Part shown: piece by piece, positions 1 to 13,197 of the stretch
How the letters are laid out: each line of letters begins with the position of its first letter
Numbering within the stretch: the first letter of the stretch is position 1
Source of the DNA: Theocolax elegans
Lineage: Eukaryota > Arthropoda > Insecta > Hymenoptera > Cerocephalidae
NCBI GenBank assembly: GCA_026168455.1
Contig: CM047425.1
Location: forward strand, 3,136,001-3,200,000
Length of the DNA: 64,000 bases
Direction: 5' to 3'
Notes under the pieces: model-generated
Told to the model about the DNA's origin: nothing
The model's input: the letters and a program-made list of their open reading frames with translations, nothing else
Databases searched by the model: none
Translations under genes and position numbers: made by a program

Positions 1-3000
1 CGTGAAGGAAAGTATATACGTCAAAAGGAAAGAGCGAGTGAGACTGTCACACAAGAGCTGCTCGGTGTGCAAATTAACGACATGCATATATATATATATA
101 TAGACACACACACACGTTCTCGTTCTTTTTCTCTTTCGCTATATTTTCATCTCCTCCGCACACACATATATCTCTGTGTGTGTGTGTGTGTGTGTGTCTA
201 TATACCCTCCTCGTTTACGCGCCAAGGGGACACGGGCGCAAACTGAACCGCACTCTATATTTATTCGACGCGTAATTACCTTACTACCGCGATAAATTTC
301 GGGATAATTTATGAGGGGGCAATATTTTCAACCGATCGCACGTACACGCCGCTCCTACACCGAACGAACGGTGCGACCAAATTCCTCGTTGCATGGATAT
401 GTGTATCGTGCACGTGTGTATATACAGTCGAAAGAAAAAATGTCACATTTTATTGTCCGGTTCGTATGTAATTCCCTTTTATCAAATCTCGGTATGTTAC
501 GATGTCGAAAATATGGCGATAAGGTGGACCAAAAAATTTTTTAATTATATGTATATAGAATACGCGTATGCGTGAATTATGATATAACGTTCATCATTTC
601 TTTTTATTTGTTCGAATACACGGATGAGAGGTGACTTAAAAAAAAAAGTGTACCTGTGTGAATGTGGTTTGAATAACAAATTTTATAGAGAGATATTTTG
701 CATTAAGTATTACAATTTCTGTAGTTAATGTATCGCATACTGATAAACTCACGAATATGAATATATAGTTTATATTACAAAATGAAAATTATTGTGAATA
801 ATACTATAATTATAGTAAATTATATTATAAACTAGAATAATTTTCGTCAGTTTGTCAGTCTGTGAATTTTGGTTACTAGACACTATACTGTCATTTTTAG
901 GTTTTCTCGATGTACAATATTACTATATACAACATTGTCAAAATTATAAATCTGATAATTTTTTTTTATTTACATCGGATTACTATAAATCTATCAACAT
1001 TATGATTGTAATAACAGTAGATACATATTTCTTACAAAAAAATATCTCAATAAATGAGTACTGAGATTATAATAATTAATATTATTAATTGACGGTGACA
1101 AGTTATTATAATGACAAGTTGCGAGATTCAAATAATATATTGCTGAATAATAATAATAATGTTCATTCGTTTATAGTAATCTTTCAGATTAGTATCATAA
1201 TTCTTAAAGTGGTTGTAAAACTAAAAATCCAGCATTATAAATGTTTAAAAATTAATTTTTATAATTGTACAATAATATTTGCATTTTTAACAGCTTACAG
1301 GAGATTAGATGGATACTAAAACAAGTGGAGATACTTTTCTACCACTCCAAGGTAAGTGCATAAATTTTTTTGCAATGATCATGCTAATGGATTCATCCTT
1401 ATAAGGCAACAAATATACATTTCTATTAATATTTCGGGCACTTTTCCCGGATATTTTGACCATAAGTGATCTTAATGATTTAGACCCACTCTGGAAATTT
1501 TTAGGCAGCTTCTGACTATAAAAAGACATCTTTTAGACAGTATTAGGTTACCAGAGTCCGGAGCAGAATTGCTGATTTTCACTATTTAAGGTTTAAATGG
1601 CTTACAAGAGTGTGACAGCATACATTTATGTCTTTAAAAGTATTTTTAATGAAAAGTTCGGAAAATTTTACAAAAAAAGTCATAGTTATGTTTTTAGTGA
1701 AAAATGCATCCCCTGGGAGCTAAAAATTCATGAAAATGGACATATAATGCAAAAAAGTGCTAAAATGTCAACTTTGACTCTCTATAACTTAAAATAACGA
1801 ACCCGAAATAATCTGAAAAAATTCAGGAGAACTGATGGATACCTCTAGAACATATTCCCACAGTTATAGCAATATTCTTTTTTTTTCTCTTAGATTTGAC
1901 AAAAAATACCCGAATGTTCTGAGTGAAATGTTGATATTTGCTTATTATTATACTTTTTGTCCAGTACTTTGAGAATCAACAATAATTTTATCATACCTGA
2001 TAGTCACAAATTTCCCAGACGCGAGCACGTCTTTATTTTAGAATGTTTAACATTCTGACACTACAAAATATTTGAATATTTCTAGAAACAAAATTTTTTT
2101 CTTCGTGTACCAATGACTATTAATGTACAATATTTGGAGGTTATGTTAATGTCGAGGGTGGATATAAAATAATTTTCCGTAACTAATTAGAAATTGCTAA
2201 TTTTATTATTTTTCAAATCACATTTTTATCTCTTAATAAAACCTATACAATGAATAGCACAGTGTACAATAAAATAAAGTTAATTACACATTTAAAATTG
2301 TATACATTTCCCGGTGAACGTTAAAATAATTCGATAAAAAAATCGAGACATTTACTTGTATATACGGACAATTTTGTGAGCTATTGTGAATTAGACACAA
2401 ATACATATATTTTGAGCATGAAATGTCAACTTTCTGCCCATTTTTGCAGAAATCATTCGCTTTATATCTTTATAAATATATAATCCCTTCGAATTCCTCA
2501 ATCATTTAAAAACCGTTGAATCTTAAAAAAAAAAATAAATCTAAAATATATCAACGAAAATCAAAAGTAATTACACATATACAACAGATACTGCATGTAT
2601 ATGCATATTATATACACATAATGCCGAGAATTCATTCGCGATGCAGGAAGCTCTCTTCGGTGTATACGCGGCGCCTTTGTAATTAAACTCTTTTTTTTTC
2701 ATCGGCAATATTCTAATGAATCGCCGGTCGAGCAAAAGCATAATGATCAGTGCGCTCTTTCTCTCTCGATTTTTCCATCATTGCGTCCCGTTGTGCGCGC
2801 CTGAATATTTTTGCATTATTCCCTTTACTCTCTATCTCTTTCTCTCTTTTTTTTTCTCCTTTTTAGTTAGGTTATAATAGCTTCTGCATGAAGGCTCCTT
2901 GCATACCATTATAGAGACCCGATATAATTTCAACCTCTCGTTTATTTTTCGATGCGCATTTAACCTCGAGATAAATATCTTAATAATCTGTGTGGGGGGG

Positions 3001-3478
3001 GGGGGTAAATTTAAAAGAAAAATTTAAAAAAAATGAATATAATTTTATAGTTTGCGAATTTTAATATTTAATGTATATTTTGAGCGAAGCCGAAGGGATG
3101 CTAATTTGTTGTATGATAATTCGGACGGTGGGGGAAGACATGTGTATAGTCCTTTTATTTTTGTATTATTCGTTATACACCTATCCTCAAGAATAATTTT
3201 TTTTCTTTTCGTAAATCGTTAAATAATGAAAAAATACATATAAATAAAAATACAAATTTACATTTTTCTACTGGAAATTGGGAGGTTTGGGGGTTAGCTA
3301 TACTCATGTTTTGAATAGTGGAACCTGTCTCTTCGTGTAGGATCCTAACATTTCATCGTTTATAAATATATTTGAAATGGATTTAAATTTCGATAGAGAA
3401 ACTCATTTTTTTAATAACCCAATAAGTGATAATTATTAGTTAAACGATATATAAAATTAGAAAAATAGAGAAGGCTTA
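1..3478. other. AT-rich non-coding stretch with microsatellites
   Basis: No reading frame in this stretch looks like a gene; the longest frames are under 80 codons and of skewed composition. It opens with AT, AC and TG dinucleotide tracts (about 85-198). A GC-richer, CT-containing island lies near 2630-2860, and a run of G's sits at about 2995-3005. A weak exon-like interval at 1301-1351 is discussed in the findings. Confidence 0.6.
85..198. repeat. AT/AC and TG microsatellite cluster
   Basis: An (AT)n run followed by (AC)n at about 85-115 and a (TG)n run at about 175-197, separated by CT-rich sequence. Seen directly in the sequence. No coding role is visible. Confidence 0.8.
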
Positions 3479-4512
3479 CACTGAGAGAAGTAATTCTTTA
3501 AGTGAAATACACCGATTCATTTGAGAAATTAAAAAAAGAAGTCTTTGATTCAAAGACATAAATATTTATTGTGAAAATACTGTCGATAATAATAAGTACA
3601 CGTGTAATTTGAATCAAATGTATTCACTTCTTTGGTTGAAATGCATATATCTTAATAGTTAAGAAATAGATATTGAAAACTAAGAAGTAATTTTTTCGTA
3701 TTAAGTAAATTTATTTCTTTGCATTGAATAATCTTGAATTCATAATTACATGCAGTTATACGAAAAAATATATATGTCTTTTGTGCGCTACGAATGTTTA
3801 ATTATTAACGTTTAAATATTAGATTAAAAAATATTAATCTGCGGATCCAGACAAACTAACGGGCATAACCACCTCTGTGCGCGCGCATGTGTATTGTTTA
3901 TAAGCAAGGTTAGCGTGCCGGTATAAAATAATATAAAATAAAGTCGCACGGCGTGTGCCTGATGGTGTTTGTCTACATCAGAAATTTCGTCTCGTGCCTC
4001 GCGCTCTTTTTGCGTACAAAATTGCTTTATGTGCCGCCGTCCTATTACATTGGTTCGACTATGGATGAATTATTGAAAGAGTAGGATCTACCACATTTGA
4101 TTACGCTATTTAAAAGTAGGCAAAAAATTCTATTTTATGTATATTTATAGTATACGTGCATAACCTCGTACGCTTCTAACCTCACTTTTCACACTGTTTT
4201 TCACGTCACTCAGAATAGTGTAACTCACATTTGCAACAAGTTGATTGAGTAATAATAATAATTTTAATCTTAAAATAATGCAATATTGACTGCTTAGTAG
4301 TAATTTAGGACGATCGTGCAAAAACAAATGTTCTAGTATTGTTTAAAAGAGTACTTCTTGTAACCAATGAACGTACGTCTTAACTATAAAGAAATATTCG
4401 TTTTAACCAAGTCGTACTATCTAAACAAATATTTCTTTATCCCAAAGCAATATTCATTTTCTTCATAATCAAATCCCAGTGTCTTTGTGTAAAAAAATTA
4501 CTTCTCTCAGTG
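3479..4512. mobile_element. Non-autonomous DNA transposon with CACTGAGAGAAGTAATT ends
   Basis: The left end reads CACTGAGAGAAGTAATT and the right end is its reverse complement (AATTACTTCTCTCAGTG), spanning 1034 bp. Both ends are flanked by TA (3477-3478 and 4513-4514), the target duplication expected for Tc1/mariner-type elements. No transposase reading frame exists inside; the interior is AT-rich with one GC-richer patch near 3850-4030. Related CAC(A)CTGAGAGAA or CACGGAGAG ends occur at 6022, 24879, 32081-32090 and 48035, so this is one of several families sharing these termini. The superfamily assignment is inference from the TA flank. Confidence 0.65.
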
Positions 4513-4671
4513 TATTTTTTTACATTACACGAGGAGGAAGTTTATCTAAGAAGAATAGTGTTTCAATATGGTAAAATTTTCAGACTGCTGATATCAATTT
4601 TTATTAAAAAAGTGGAAAAAATACGTAACTTACCAATATGCGGTACAAAAAATAATTTTAAAGAATTTGAG

Positions 4672-4746
4672 AATATTTGCTGTGAATGACGTATAAATTA
4701 TCACAATATTTGCTGTGAATGTCGTATAAATTATCACAATATTTGC
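4672..4746. repeat. 33-bp tandem repeat, about 2.3 copies
   Basis: Two near-identical 33-bp units (4672-4704 and 4705-4737, differing at one base in the GAATGACGT/GAATGTCGT segment) followed by the first 9 bases of a third. Seen directly. It is too short to be a satellite array and is probably a local slippage duplication. Confidence 0.8.
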
Positions 4747-7700
4747 CCTGGTAGTGATTAAATAAAACTCGAATTTGCACATTAATTTAGCGCGTTTTCT
4801 CGATATTTTATGAAACTTTAAAGAAACGTTACATTTATAATCAGTTTTCTTCTAAGTTGGCATAAAAATATTGAAAGAAATATATATTTTTATATGAAGC
4901 GTGAACACGTACTGGACCATAGATTCTATTATTAACACTCATTTGACAAATGTGTCTATGCGGAGATAATTTTTTTGTATAAAACTTACCAGAACTGAAA
5001 AGCTTGAACATTCAATCGTTATAAGCTTGAAAAGCACCGTGATTGCAAGAGTAAAAATATGATGAAGAGGTCCTTTCAAATATCAAGATTTTATAGGTTA
5101 ATTTTCCTCGAACAGCTGATATATATCGCGTAGGTTTACCACGCTGCCACAGTGATTGTTATTAGAAAATTCTCTCAAAATATATGAGATATACATCCAT
5201 AGAAGAAATCTGATCATATAAATTTACTAAGCCAAAAAATGGCTATGGTCATAAAATACCAAATAAAAGAGTTCTATTTAACTTTCAAACGTTACGTTTC
5301 CATTAGGAATTTTTCGTAAATTTTTTCTGTTCGTTAAATGAATATAAAAAAAGTTACCAACGTTCTCATAACCTTAATAATTAATAAAAAAAAGAATTGC
5401 TATACAATCATTTAAAAAAAAATTATTCTTTATTTTAAAAATAATCGAAAAAACCAAGTTTATTAGTATCTTTTATTTAATTTATTAAGGTATTTTAACG
5501 CTCGATCATATCTTCAACCATGAACATTTAGTAATTTCCTATTCAACGTTTCTCTTCGCGTATATATACGGAGTTTGCATATATTCTATATCGAATAGTA
5601 AATATTAATCTCGACTAAATAATAGAAGATATATATATATATATAAATTGAAACTGCAGCGCGGGGGGTTCGAGAGTGAGAGAGCGGCAGAGATCAGAGG
5701 TGCACCACACATATATGAATCGCGAGTACATACACATATGAATGATCCGTTCGAGTGCTGCACGAATGTGTATATGCAAAACTCTGTAAATACGGGGGAC
5801 TAGCATCAGCGAATGGATGATATCGAAGATCGTATCCTTTGTCCTTACTTGGCCACGATTCTTGACCTGATGACCCTCTCTCTTTCTTTTTCTTCCCCTT
5901 TTTTACTAACTGTCTGTATAAGGAGAATAGGAGATGTTTAATGCGTGGGTGGTATTGGAGGACTTTTGTTTGGAGAATTTATTTATTATTTACCCACGAC
6001 TATCGACAATTCTCTAATTACCACACTGAGAGAAATCGTAGTAGTACGTTTTGCATAGTAAAATTGTATGTGGCACACTATTCTGTATGATGAAAATAAA
6101 CATACTATAATTTAGTAACTTAGACTTTATTTGTTTATTTTAGTTTGCTATTAAATATAGTTGAAATTATATTTAAAATTTGTATTTATTTTATTGTAAA
6201 ATGTAATGACAATTAAATATTCGTTTTTTATTGATGTGTAGCATTGTTTTCTAAAATTGAATATTAAAATTTAACGTAAAATATAAGTAATTTTGTAAAA
6301 AAAATATATATATATATAAGGGATTGTCATTATTTTTAGTATTTTATACTTTCCTTTATAGCACAATTTTTATAAATTATAGTTGTTTATACAATAAATT
6401 CTTGTTTTATCAAATTAATACTAATTTTTTTAGTATTTGTTCTGTTTTTCACCAGAACTTCGTCAAAATCTAGTAAATTTTCTACTGGATGTTTAAATTG
6501 TTTATAAACAAACCTACCGCGAAATGCATCGGTAATATTTTGAGGTTAAATGGAATAAATAAGCATATAAAAAGATGATGATAAATTTTCCAGTTTTACT
6601 AAATTTTGATAAAAAAATTATAAAACCATTTCTTATAGAAAGCAGAATTTTAAAGCATAATATTATTGCAGTAGAAAATTGACGAATTTTAAATATTTTG
6701 AGGCTAGAAATATCTATTCCGTAGGTTGTAACGCCGATATTTAAAAATTATTTTCCACCTTTAAACCGTTTCCACTTCTGCTTTGGGGGTTTAGTTATAC
6801 ATTTAGATTACACTTTTTCATCATTTCACATCCAAATCATTAATTATATTTATCATATTGTTTACTGTAAACGGCATCATTATATAATCAACATTATAAC
6901 CTAAAACTTGTCAAGATTCTTTGGTTAGTTTTGATCACCAAAATATTTTTTTTTTTAATATCACGTACCTATACCATGTTAAATCTTATGATTCACATAG
7001 ATTAGATATAAAAATGGCTATAACTCTTATATAAAAAAGTGATTGCCGGATGTTGTGAAGTAAAGTGAAACGGCTATGTGATTGGTTTACGTTTTGCGTA
7101 TGCGTCTAAAACATTGTAGGTTAGATTTGGCAACGCGGGAAAAACGTAATGTTTGAATTTTCTTGACAAAATCGGAGTATAATAAATCATGAATTTATTA
7201 ATTAATTATATTATTAAAAATTATTGTTTTATGTAAATAAAACAGCGTAATAATTCAAATAATGACTGTTAAAAAACGCAAGAGCGCGCGGGGCGCGCAT
7301 GGTTAATTCTAGTTCGTGGTAAAAAAAAACATTTTTGTATTTTCTAATGTATAAATTCTTACTGATACAAAAATCGTTAAAATACTCAAATTTCTAGAAG
7401 GAAAATTCGCTTAGTAATTGTCTCTTCAATGATTCTTTTTTCTTAGTAGAAATAGATAAAATGACGAGTCAATATTAAACACGAAATAAAAAAAATTGCA
7501 ACTTCACATTTTTTGTTAATCTATAAAAATCTATTAATTTCTACCTTATACGCAGAGAGAAATTTAGTATTAAAAATTACAAAATCATTTATAAAAATGT
7601 AAATATTTACAAATACAAAAATCACAGAGTGATATACTGGAAACAATTTCTATAGGTTATAGTTTTACGAAAGTTACAGTAAATATTAGAATAATTATCA

Positions 7701-9933
7701 TAGTATAAATTTTCTTATAAACATTTAAATTTTTAGTGGAAATTATTTTAATTATTTTAATTTAATTATCGAATATTGAAAGTTGTAATAAAAAATGATT
7801 TACCCGATAATTGTCGAGGTTGTCACTATGGCACTGCGCTATACTCATAATCGAGTACGAGTCAAAAGTGAGATTTGGAGGAGACAGACTCCCTGGTAGA
7901 TATATCTGACCCTAAAAGTTTAACAAATACCCAATAAATGCCCAATTAATGATAAAATTAGAGTTTTATTTAATATCTTCAAATAGTAAATTTCTACAAT
8001 ATAATTGGCGCTTAATTAACAAAATCCTCGCTAACAATAACTCTGCAAAACGTAAAAAAAAGGATAAATATAAAGCAAGCACATAATACTATTGTAAAAA
8101 TGAATCTAGAGTCCGACAAGAGTCTTCTCCTCTATTTGGCTTTCCCACAACAGTAGACAACAAAACCCGACAGAGCAAGTGCGCAAGAGAGAGAGAGAGA
8201 GAGATAGATAGTTAATGTATACCTTTGACGACACATGGAAAATTTTTTATTATTCCTTTTTCATTGGTTCTGGTATACACACTCGACGCGCCGGCAACTT
8301 TGAAGCTCACTTGAACTCTCCCTCTCAATCGAGAGTAAAACGTCGACTGGACATCCCTATATCATTCCCTCTGTGTGTATGGTATATATAGAGTATATGA
8401 CTTCGTACAGGTATATACAGCATTAAACTGCAGCCGCGCGGCCTGGAAACAAGTGTACACACGTATACATATATATATATATATATACATACATACATAC
8501 GAGAGAGGAAGAGAGCACATAATACCACGAAACTCGCCACTGTCCTCGCATCCCATATAATTGACAGTGAAGTCCACGCGGAAAGGCAGATATTGAATTG
8601 GACCTATATATATGTGTGTGTTTGTGTGTGTTCGTGTGTGTGTTACTCTTTCGATTAATTTATATACCTGCCCGGGATCGTCGAGGGACTCGTTCGGTTT
8701 AATTGACTGATTAGATATATATATATCTATCGATGACTTCCGTTCGAATTCGATTCTGTATACCCCTTTAACCAGCTATTTTCGTTTTCGAAATTTTAGT
8801 GTATACCTATACCTATAGTAATACGTAATTTTTGAAGTTTACTATTTATTCGATAATGCGTGCACTTCCTCTTTTTTTTTAGTGGGGATAACGTTGGGTA
8901 TTTTTGGGGGGATTGTTTTGTTTGTACAGTGGTTTTATAATTTTGTTGGGTATCCGTCATTTTTCGATATAGGTTCAGTTTTTACACGTTATGTCTACAG
9001 GAATATTGACGAAACACTAATTTGGTTAGAGATAATTACAAAGTAGTTGCAATTTTACACATTTTTTGTGTAACAAATATATTCCTTGGTGGAACTGCAG
9101 ATTCTTATTGAAATTGAAAATTGGAATGATCGCGAGGTTAATGACATAATCATATTTTAACAGAGCATGGACGTTCTGATATATATTTTTTTTAGAAGAT
9201 GAAATGTTAAATTGATGTGAAATACCAAAAAATAATATATATTTTTAGCGTTTACCTCAAAATTCTTCATTTTTTACTATCAGGAGAATGTATCATTTTT
9301 TATTAAAGGATGAATTTAGATCCAAAAAAAAACGTCTCATAAGGATTATTTGATCTTCGCTAAAGCTAAGATTATGTAGTTGCATGGAACATATTAACTG
9401 TTTTCTGAGTTATAGGCAAAATATTTTTGCTCGCTGTTTTTGACAATTTACGGGCATTTGGAATCATAGCAACTTTTACGAATTTAAAAGATTTCCAATG
9501 TCTAAAATTATTAAAAAAAATAAATCATTAATTCTAAATTTTCAAAATTTGTAGAAATTCTTAAAAAATATTTATAGAATTATTAATTTATTTTTGAAAA
9601 ATTCATAAGAAAATCAGTAAGTTTTTAACAGTAGATCAATAAGGAAAATAATGGAAAACTTCTAAAGATTTTTCAAAATTTCTGCAACTTTTAAGTAGAC
9701 GTTTATTTGACTTTTCTTCGCAGTTCATCGTCCCTCCATTTCTTATATAATTTTAATTACATCGATATCTACCGTAATTATATTTTTGATCAATATTCCC
9801 GAAAAAAATACCTAAAGTAGAGAAATACGTAAAAACCCGGTTACAAGAAACTGTAGTATACAAAAGAGAGATGTAAATAGTAAATGGTATGAGTATATAC
9901 GTGCACCCGTATAATTCCTGATAAAACCAAATA
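4747..9933. other. Non-coding stretch with GC-richer islands
   Basis: No credible coding exon seen. GC-richer segments at about 5650-5900 and 8120-8720 hold GA, TG and CATA microsatellites (for example 8465-8500); frames crossing them are low-complexity. A lone transposon end CACACTGAGAGAAATC begins at 6022 and its partner end was not found. The remainder is AT-rich with poly-A/T runs. Confidence 0.5.
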
Positions 9934-10249
9934 AAAAGTTATACATTTAATATTTCAATAAAAATTACTTCCACTTTAAATGCTTATATCCCCCAAAAAA
10001 ATAGAGATAGACACTCAAACCAAAAACCAGAAGAAAGTAGAGATCAAGTACATGCGATTAGAAAATAAGAAATTATAAAAATTTAGGCTCAAAAAATCAA
10101 TAAGTTTTTTATACTAAATTTTGAATAAAATATCTTCTTTTTTTTAAATTGCATGTACTTGATTCAACTTTCTTCTGGTTTTTGGTTTAAGTATCTACCT
10201 CTATTTGTTAGCAGTTTTTATTGAAATTATTATTAAATGTATAACTTTT
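9934..10249. mobile_element. Foldback (palindromic) MITE
   Basis: Two arms of about 100 bp are inverted copies of each other. Outer arms 9938-9964 and about 10212-10245 pair through GTTATACATTTAATA. Inner arms 10008-10058 and 10147-10200 pair through a shared block ending in CAAGTACATGC. The loop of about 85 nt is AT-rich. There is no reading frame and no clear target duplication. The structure is seen directly; calling it a mobile element is inference from its likeness to the other palindromes in the window. Confidence 0.6.
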
Positions 10250-12008
10250 GTAATAGTGGCCATTGGACAGCAATAACTCAGCTTTCTTCATATTTTTATA
10301 TTACAAAAGATATCCCAAAGTCAGGATAAGATCCGTTTGCACGTGTAAGTATTTCTTAAACACATTTCCGTGTATAATTTCTTGGATATTTTTATAGGTC
10401 TCTATAAAAATATGTATAAAATACATTGTATCGCATATATATTTTTCACTGCATAAAACGTTCGTTCACCCATCACCCTATACACACACATACACACGTA
10501 TCTTAATAGCAGTATCACACTCATATAAATTCAAAAATGTATAAATGTATAAATGCACCACCATCTCTATATAGACCGAATAACCGAAGCTGATTAACGT
10601 CATTCAAATCAAAAGTCAAAAATAAAAGGAGCTTGGACAAACAGGCGCAACGGCTAACCTCGAGGAAGCAGCCGTTTCGAAAGAGTCCTGCGCGCGCGTG
10701 TGTGCCTCTGCGTACGGGTGTGCGAGGTTGAAGGAAACGCACCTGTGAGAGCCAAACCATAGAGAACGTGCTCAAGAGAGCCAAGAGTATATATATATAT
10801 GGTGTGTGTACAATATAAGAGCCTGGTGCATATAAACGGTAGTCAAGATCCAAAGCGCCGATATATCGGCACAACTCGTTGCTTTTATGCGGGAAGAGAT
10901 GTGTTTTAAACGAACCAACGTGCTTCACGTTACAACATATTCGTTTTTATATATATACACACACACATACCAAAAAAAAGGTAAATGTATTTTTTATTTT
11001 TTTTTACATCGCTTTATACATATTTATACTAAGTGATATATGTATATATATAAATTAAAAAATTTTAGAAATTAGAAATGAAACGTATTCCGATTGTATC
11101 AAATCAGATTTTTAATATACACGATGAAAATATCGCAGACAAAATCGAGAGGTAAGCAAATGATTATTACTATAGACTACGTTTGGTACGCACGCAACTA
11201 ATTCACCAATACTTGTTAAATAAATATCAATGAAAATGATGACAACACTGCAAGACTTGATGTGAAAAAGCCATCAAGTTACTAGAAACGATGAACCTCA
11301 AGCAAATAATTTAAAATTTACAAAATAAAACGCACATATAAACATATGATGTATAATAATATATAATACAATAAGATGTAAATAAATTATATGTAACTAT
11401 ATATATAATAACTAGAGATAATCACGTAAATGTAAAATTGTCGCGAATACCTCATAAAGGAAATGAGATTTGAAATAATATGAAAAAAAATTGTTAATTA
11501 TTTTTACATCGTTTTACCTATTATTTTTTGTATGTCGAGCTGTCCAAAATGTATACTTAGAAGCATGTATAAAAGGGTTATTTATTTTATTACATTTACT
11601 TATTTATTTTTATTTATTTTATTTATAAAATGTTAAAATTTATGGTAATTTACAATATAAAAAATGAATAGATATGTTGAATTTTCGAGAGTTTATTAAG
11701 TTTATTTATCGAGTTGTTTTTGAACAATTATTGCGATGAAATTAAAAGAATTTTGTCGATTCAATACAAAAAAGATTATAATAGCACTTACATTATTTTC
11801 AAGTTCTTTTGTGCAAAGAAAAATTATTGTAAGTTAAACTTTTAAAATATATGTTTTATTTTTAAATCAAGTATTTCTTTTCTACTTTTTTGGACCATTT
11901 TTTTTGTTGCTGAGACTGTCAGTGCAAGTATAATAGTATGATATACTGCATAGTAAAATTTAGTAAGAATCGTAATAAATTTTACAAAATTTTTAACACA
12001 CATTAAAT
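10250..12008. other. Non-coding stretch upstream of the retrotransposon
   Basis: Contains a GC-richer patch at about 10600-10930 crossed by a 135-codon minus-strand frame (10521-10928) that I do not believe is a gene: it has no recognisable domain and runs through AT and CA microsatellite sequence. The rest is AT-rich with short TA tracts. Confidence 0.5.
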
Positions 12009-12012
12009 ATAC
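12009..12012. repeat. Target site duplication of the LTR element (left copy)
   Basis: ATAC lies immediately before the left LTR and recurs at 21976-21979 immediately after the right LTR. A 4-bp duplication is usual for Ty3/Gypsy elements of the 412/mdg1 type and fixes both outer boundaries. Confidence 0.9.
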
Positions 12013-12204
12013 TGTGACGGTCCAGTTTATTCACATAATAAAAAATAAGATAGAATCTCCTTTTTTTGAGTTTCAGTCTTATTTAATCCATCGATCCGTA
12101 TAGGGTAGAGATATTATCCCATCCAATAGCAAATCGATGAATGAGCATTGATTCGTCGAGTTAATATTTTACTGGAAACCCCTTATGACTGCGATACCAC
12201 TTCA

Positions 12205-12350
12205 ATTCAGTAACGTAGTTCCAAGAGAAAACAAATTCTCTTATCCCGCGTTTCTTTACGAATTGAAATGTGTTCGCAATCTAGGTCTAGAAATATCTAA
12301 TTGCATTCAGCGACGTAGGTCTGAGAGAAAACAAATTCTCCCATCACGCG
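12205..12350. repeat. Internal 100-bp-spaced duplication in the LTR
   Basis: A segment of about 46 bp at 12205-12250 recurs at 12305-12350 with several substitutions. Both units share ATTCAG, ACGTAG and the block GAGAAAACAAATTCTC, which is itself a 5-bp stem with a 6-nt loop. The same pair is present in the other LTR at 20780-20925. This could be a duplicated regulatory or RNA-structure motif; its function is unknown. Confidence 0.75.
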
Positions 12351-12840
12351 TCACCTTAAGAAAGCCATTGAGATCTCTAAGACCTAATAAAGGGTTGCCT
12401 TATTTGGGTCGTTTGGTAACATATCAAAAGAAAAAAGATCAATTATTACAGTCGAATAGAAAAGATTTATTTTACGTTCATGTAGGATGTTGTAAGAACA
12501 CCCTAACATGACTTTATAATCGAATTAACATTTGTATTCCGCGAGACTCGACCAGAGCGGAGAGGCCGCTTGAAAGGCTCGTCGTCCTCGACGAAAATGC
12601 TCCTGAGACAGCGAGAGTCGCTGGTTTTGTCAAGTCTTGGCAGTGGTGGGGGAACTCTACTCAGGATCTAAGTCTCCCACCATCGGCATATCAAGCACAC
12701 GCGTCGATATGTGCGTGTATTCGCTCATGACGTCGTACTCTGGCTGTTCGTCTATATTTTCTTATATTAGATAATAAATGTATTAATTATTAATTATTAT
12801 ATTGTTTGAATATAATACTCGTAGTGTTATATTTTACAAG

Positions 12841-13184
12841 ATGCATTATTTATGCATAAATATAATTACGCTATTGCTATATTATTGTAAAACTTACAGT
12901 TTTATTGAAAATTGGTTTAATACCAATTTTCATTGTAAATTATAATAAATAATAATTTTAAATGTTGTATTTTAGTTTACTTATAACTAAAATATTTAAC
13001 TTGATTTAATTAATTAATGGAAATTATTTAAACCATTAATTATTAATAACTTTGTCATTTTTGGTTGTATCGCATTGATATTTTGACCAAAAATGGCAAA
13101 TATGTAAAAAAAAATAATAAAATTATAAATTTTACAATTTTACACTTTTCAATGTTTAAATTAATTATTTAAACATTAAAAGTG
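12841..13184. other. Hairpin array in the LTR
   Basis: A dense succession of separate inverted repeats, each with its own loop: 12841-12857 (ATGCAT stem), 12888-12904 (TAAAACT stem), 12907-12931 (10-bp stem GAAAATTGGT), 12968-12994 (10-bp stem TATTTTAGTT), 13011-13042 (10-bp stem TAATTAATGG), 13051-13100 (15-bp stem with one G-T pair) and 13143-13184 (about 17 bp with one bulge). Further hairpins lie at 13296-13330 and 13335-13366 beyond the tRNA-like segment. The same array is in the other LTR (21416-21759). The stems are seen directly; the role is unknown. AT-rich sequence makes short stems likely by chance, but the 10- to 17-bp ones are not easily explained that way. Confidence 0.7.
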
Positions 13185-13197
13185 AAAATAAAAAAAT

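Noticed and set aside
4672..4746. A CRISPR-like array
   Set aside because: Only 2.3 directly adjacent copies without spacers in an insect-type genome; a simple tandem duplication.
10521..10928. 135-codon minus-strand frame
   Set aside because: No recognisable domain; it crosses CA and TA simple repeats and lacks a supporting context.
12185..12511. 108-codon plus-strand frame in the LTR, with an identical copy at 20760-21086
   Set aside because: It is antisense to the element, crosses an internal LTR duplication, and its repetition only reflects that the LTRs are the same sequence.
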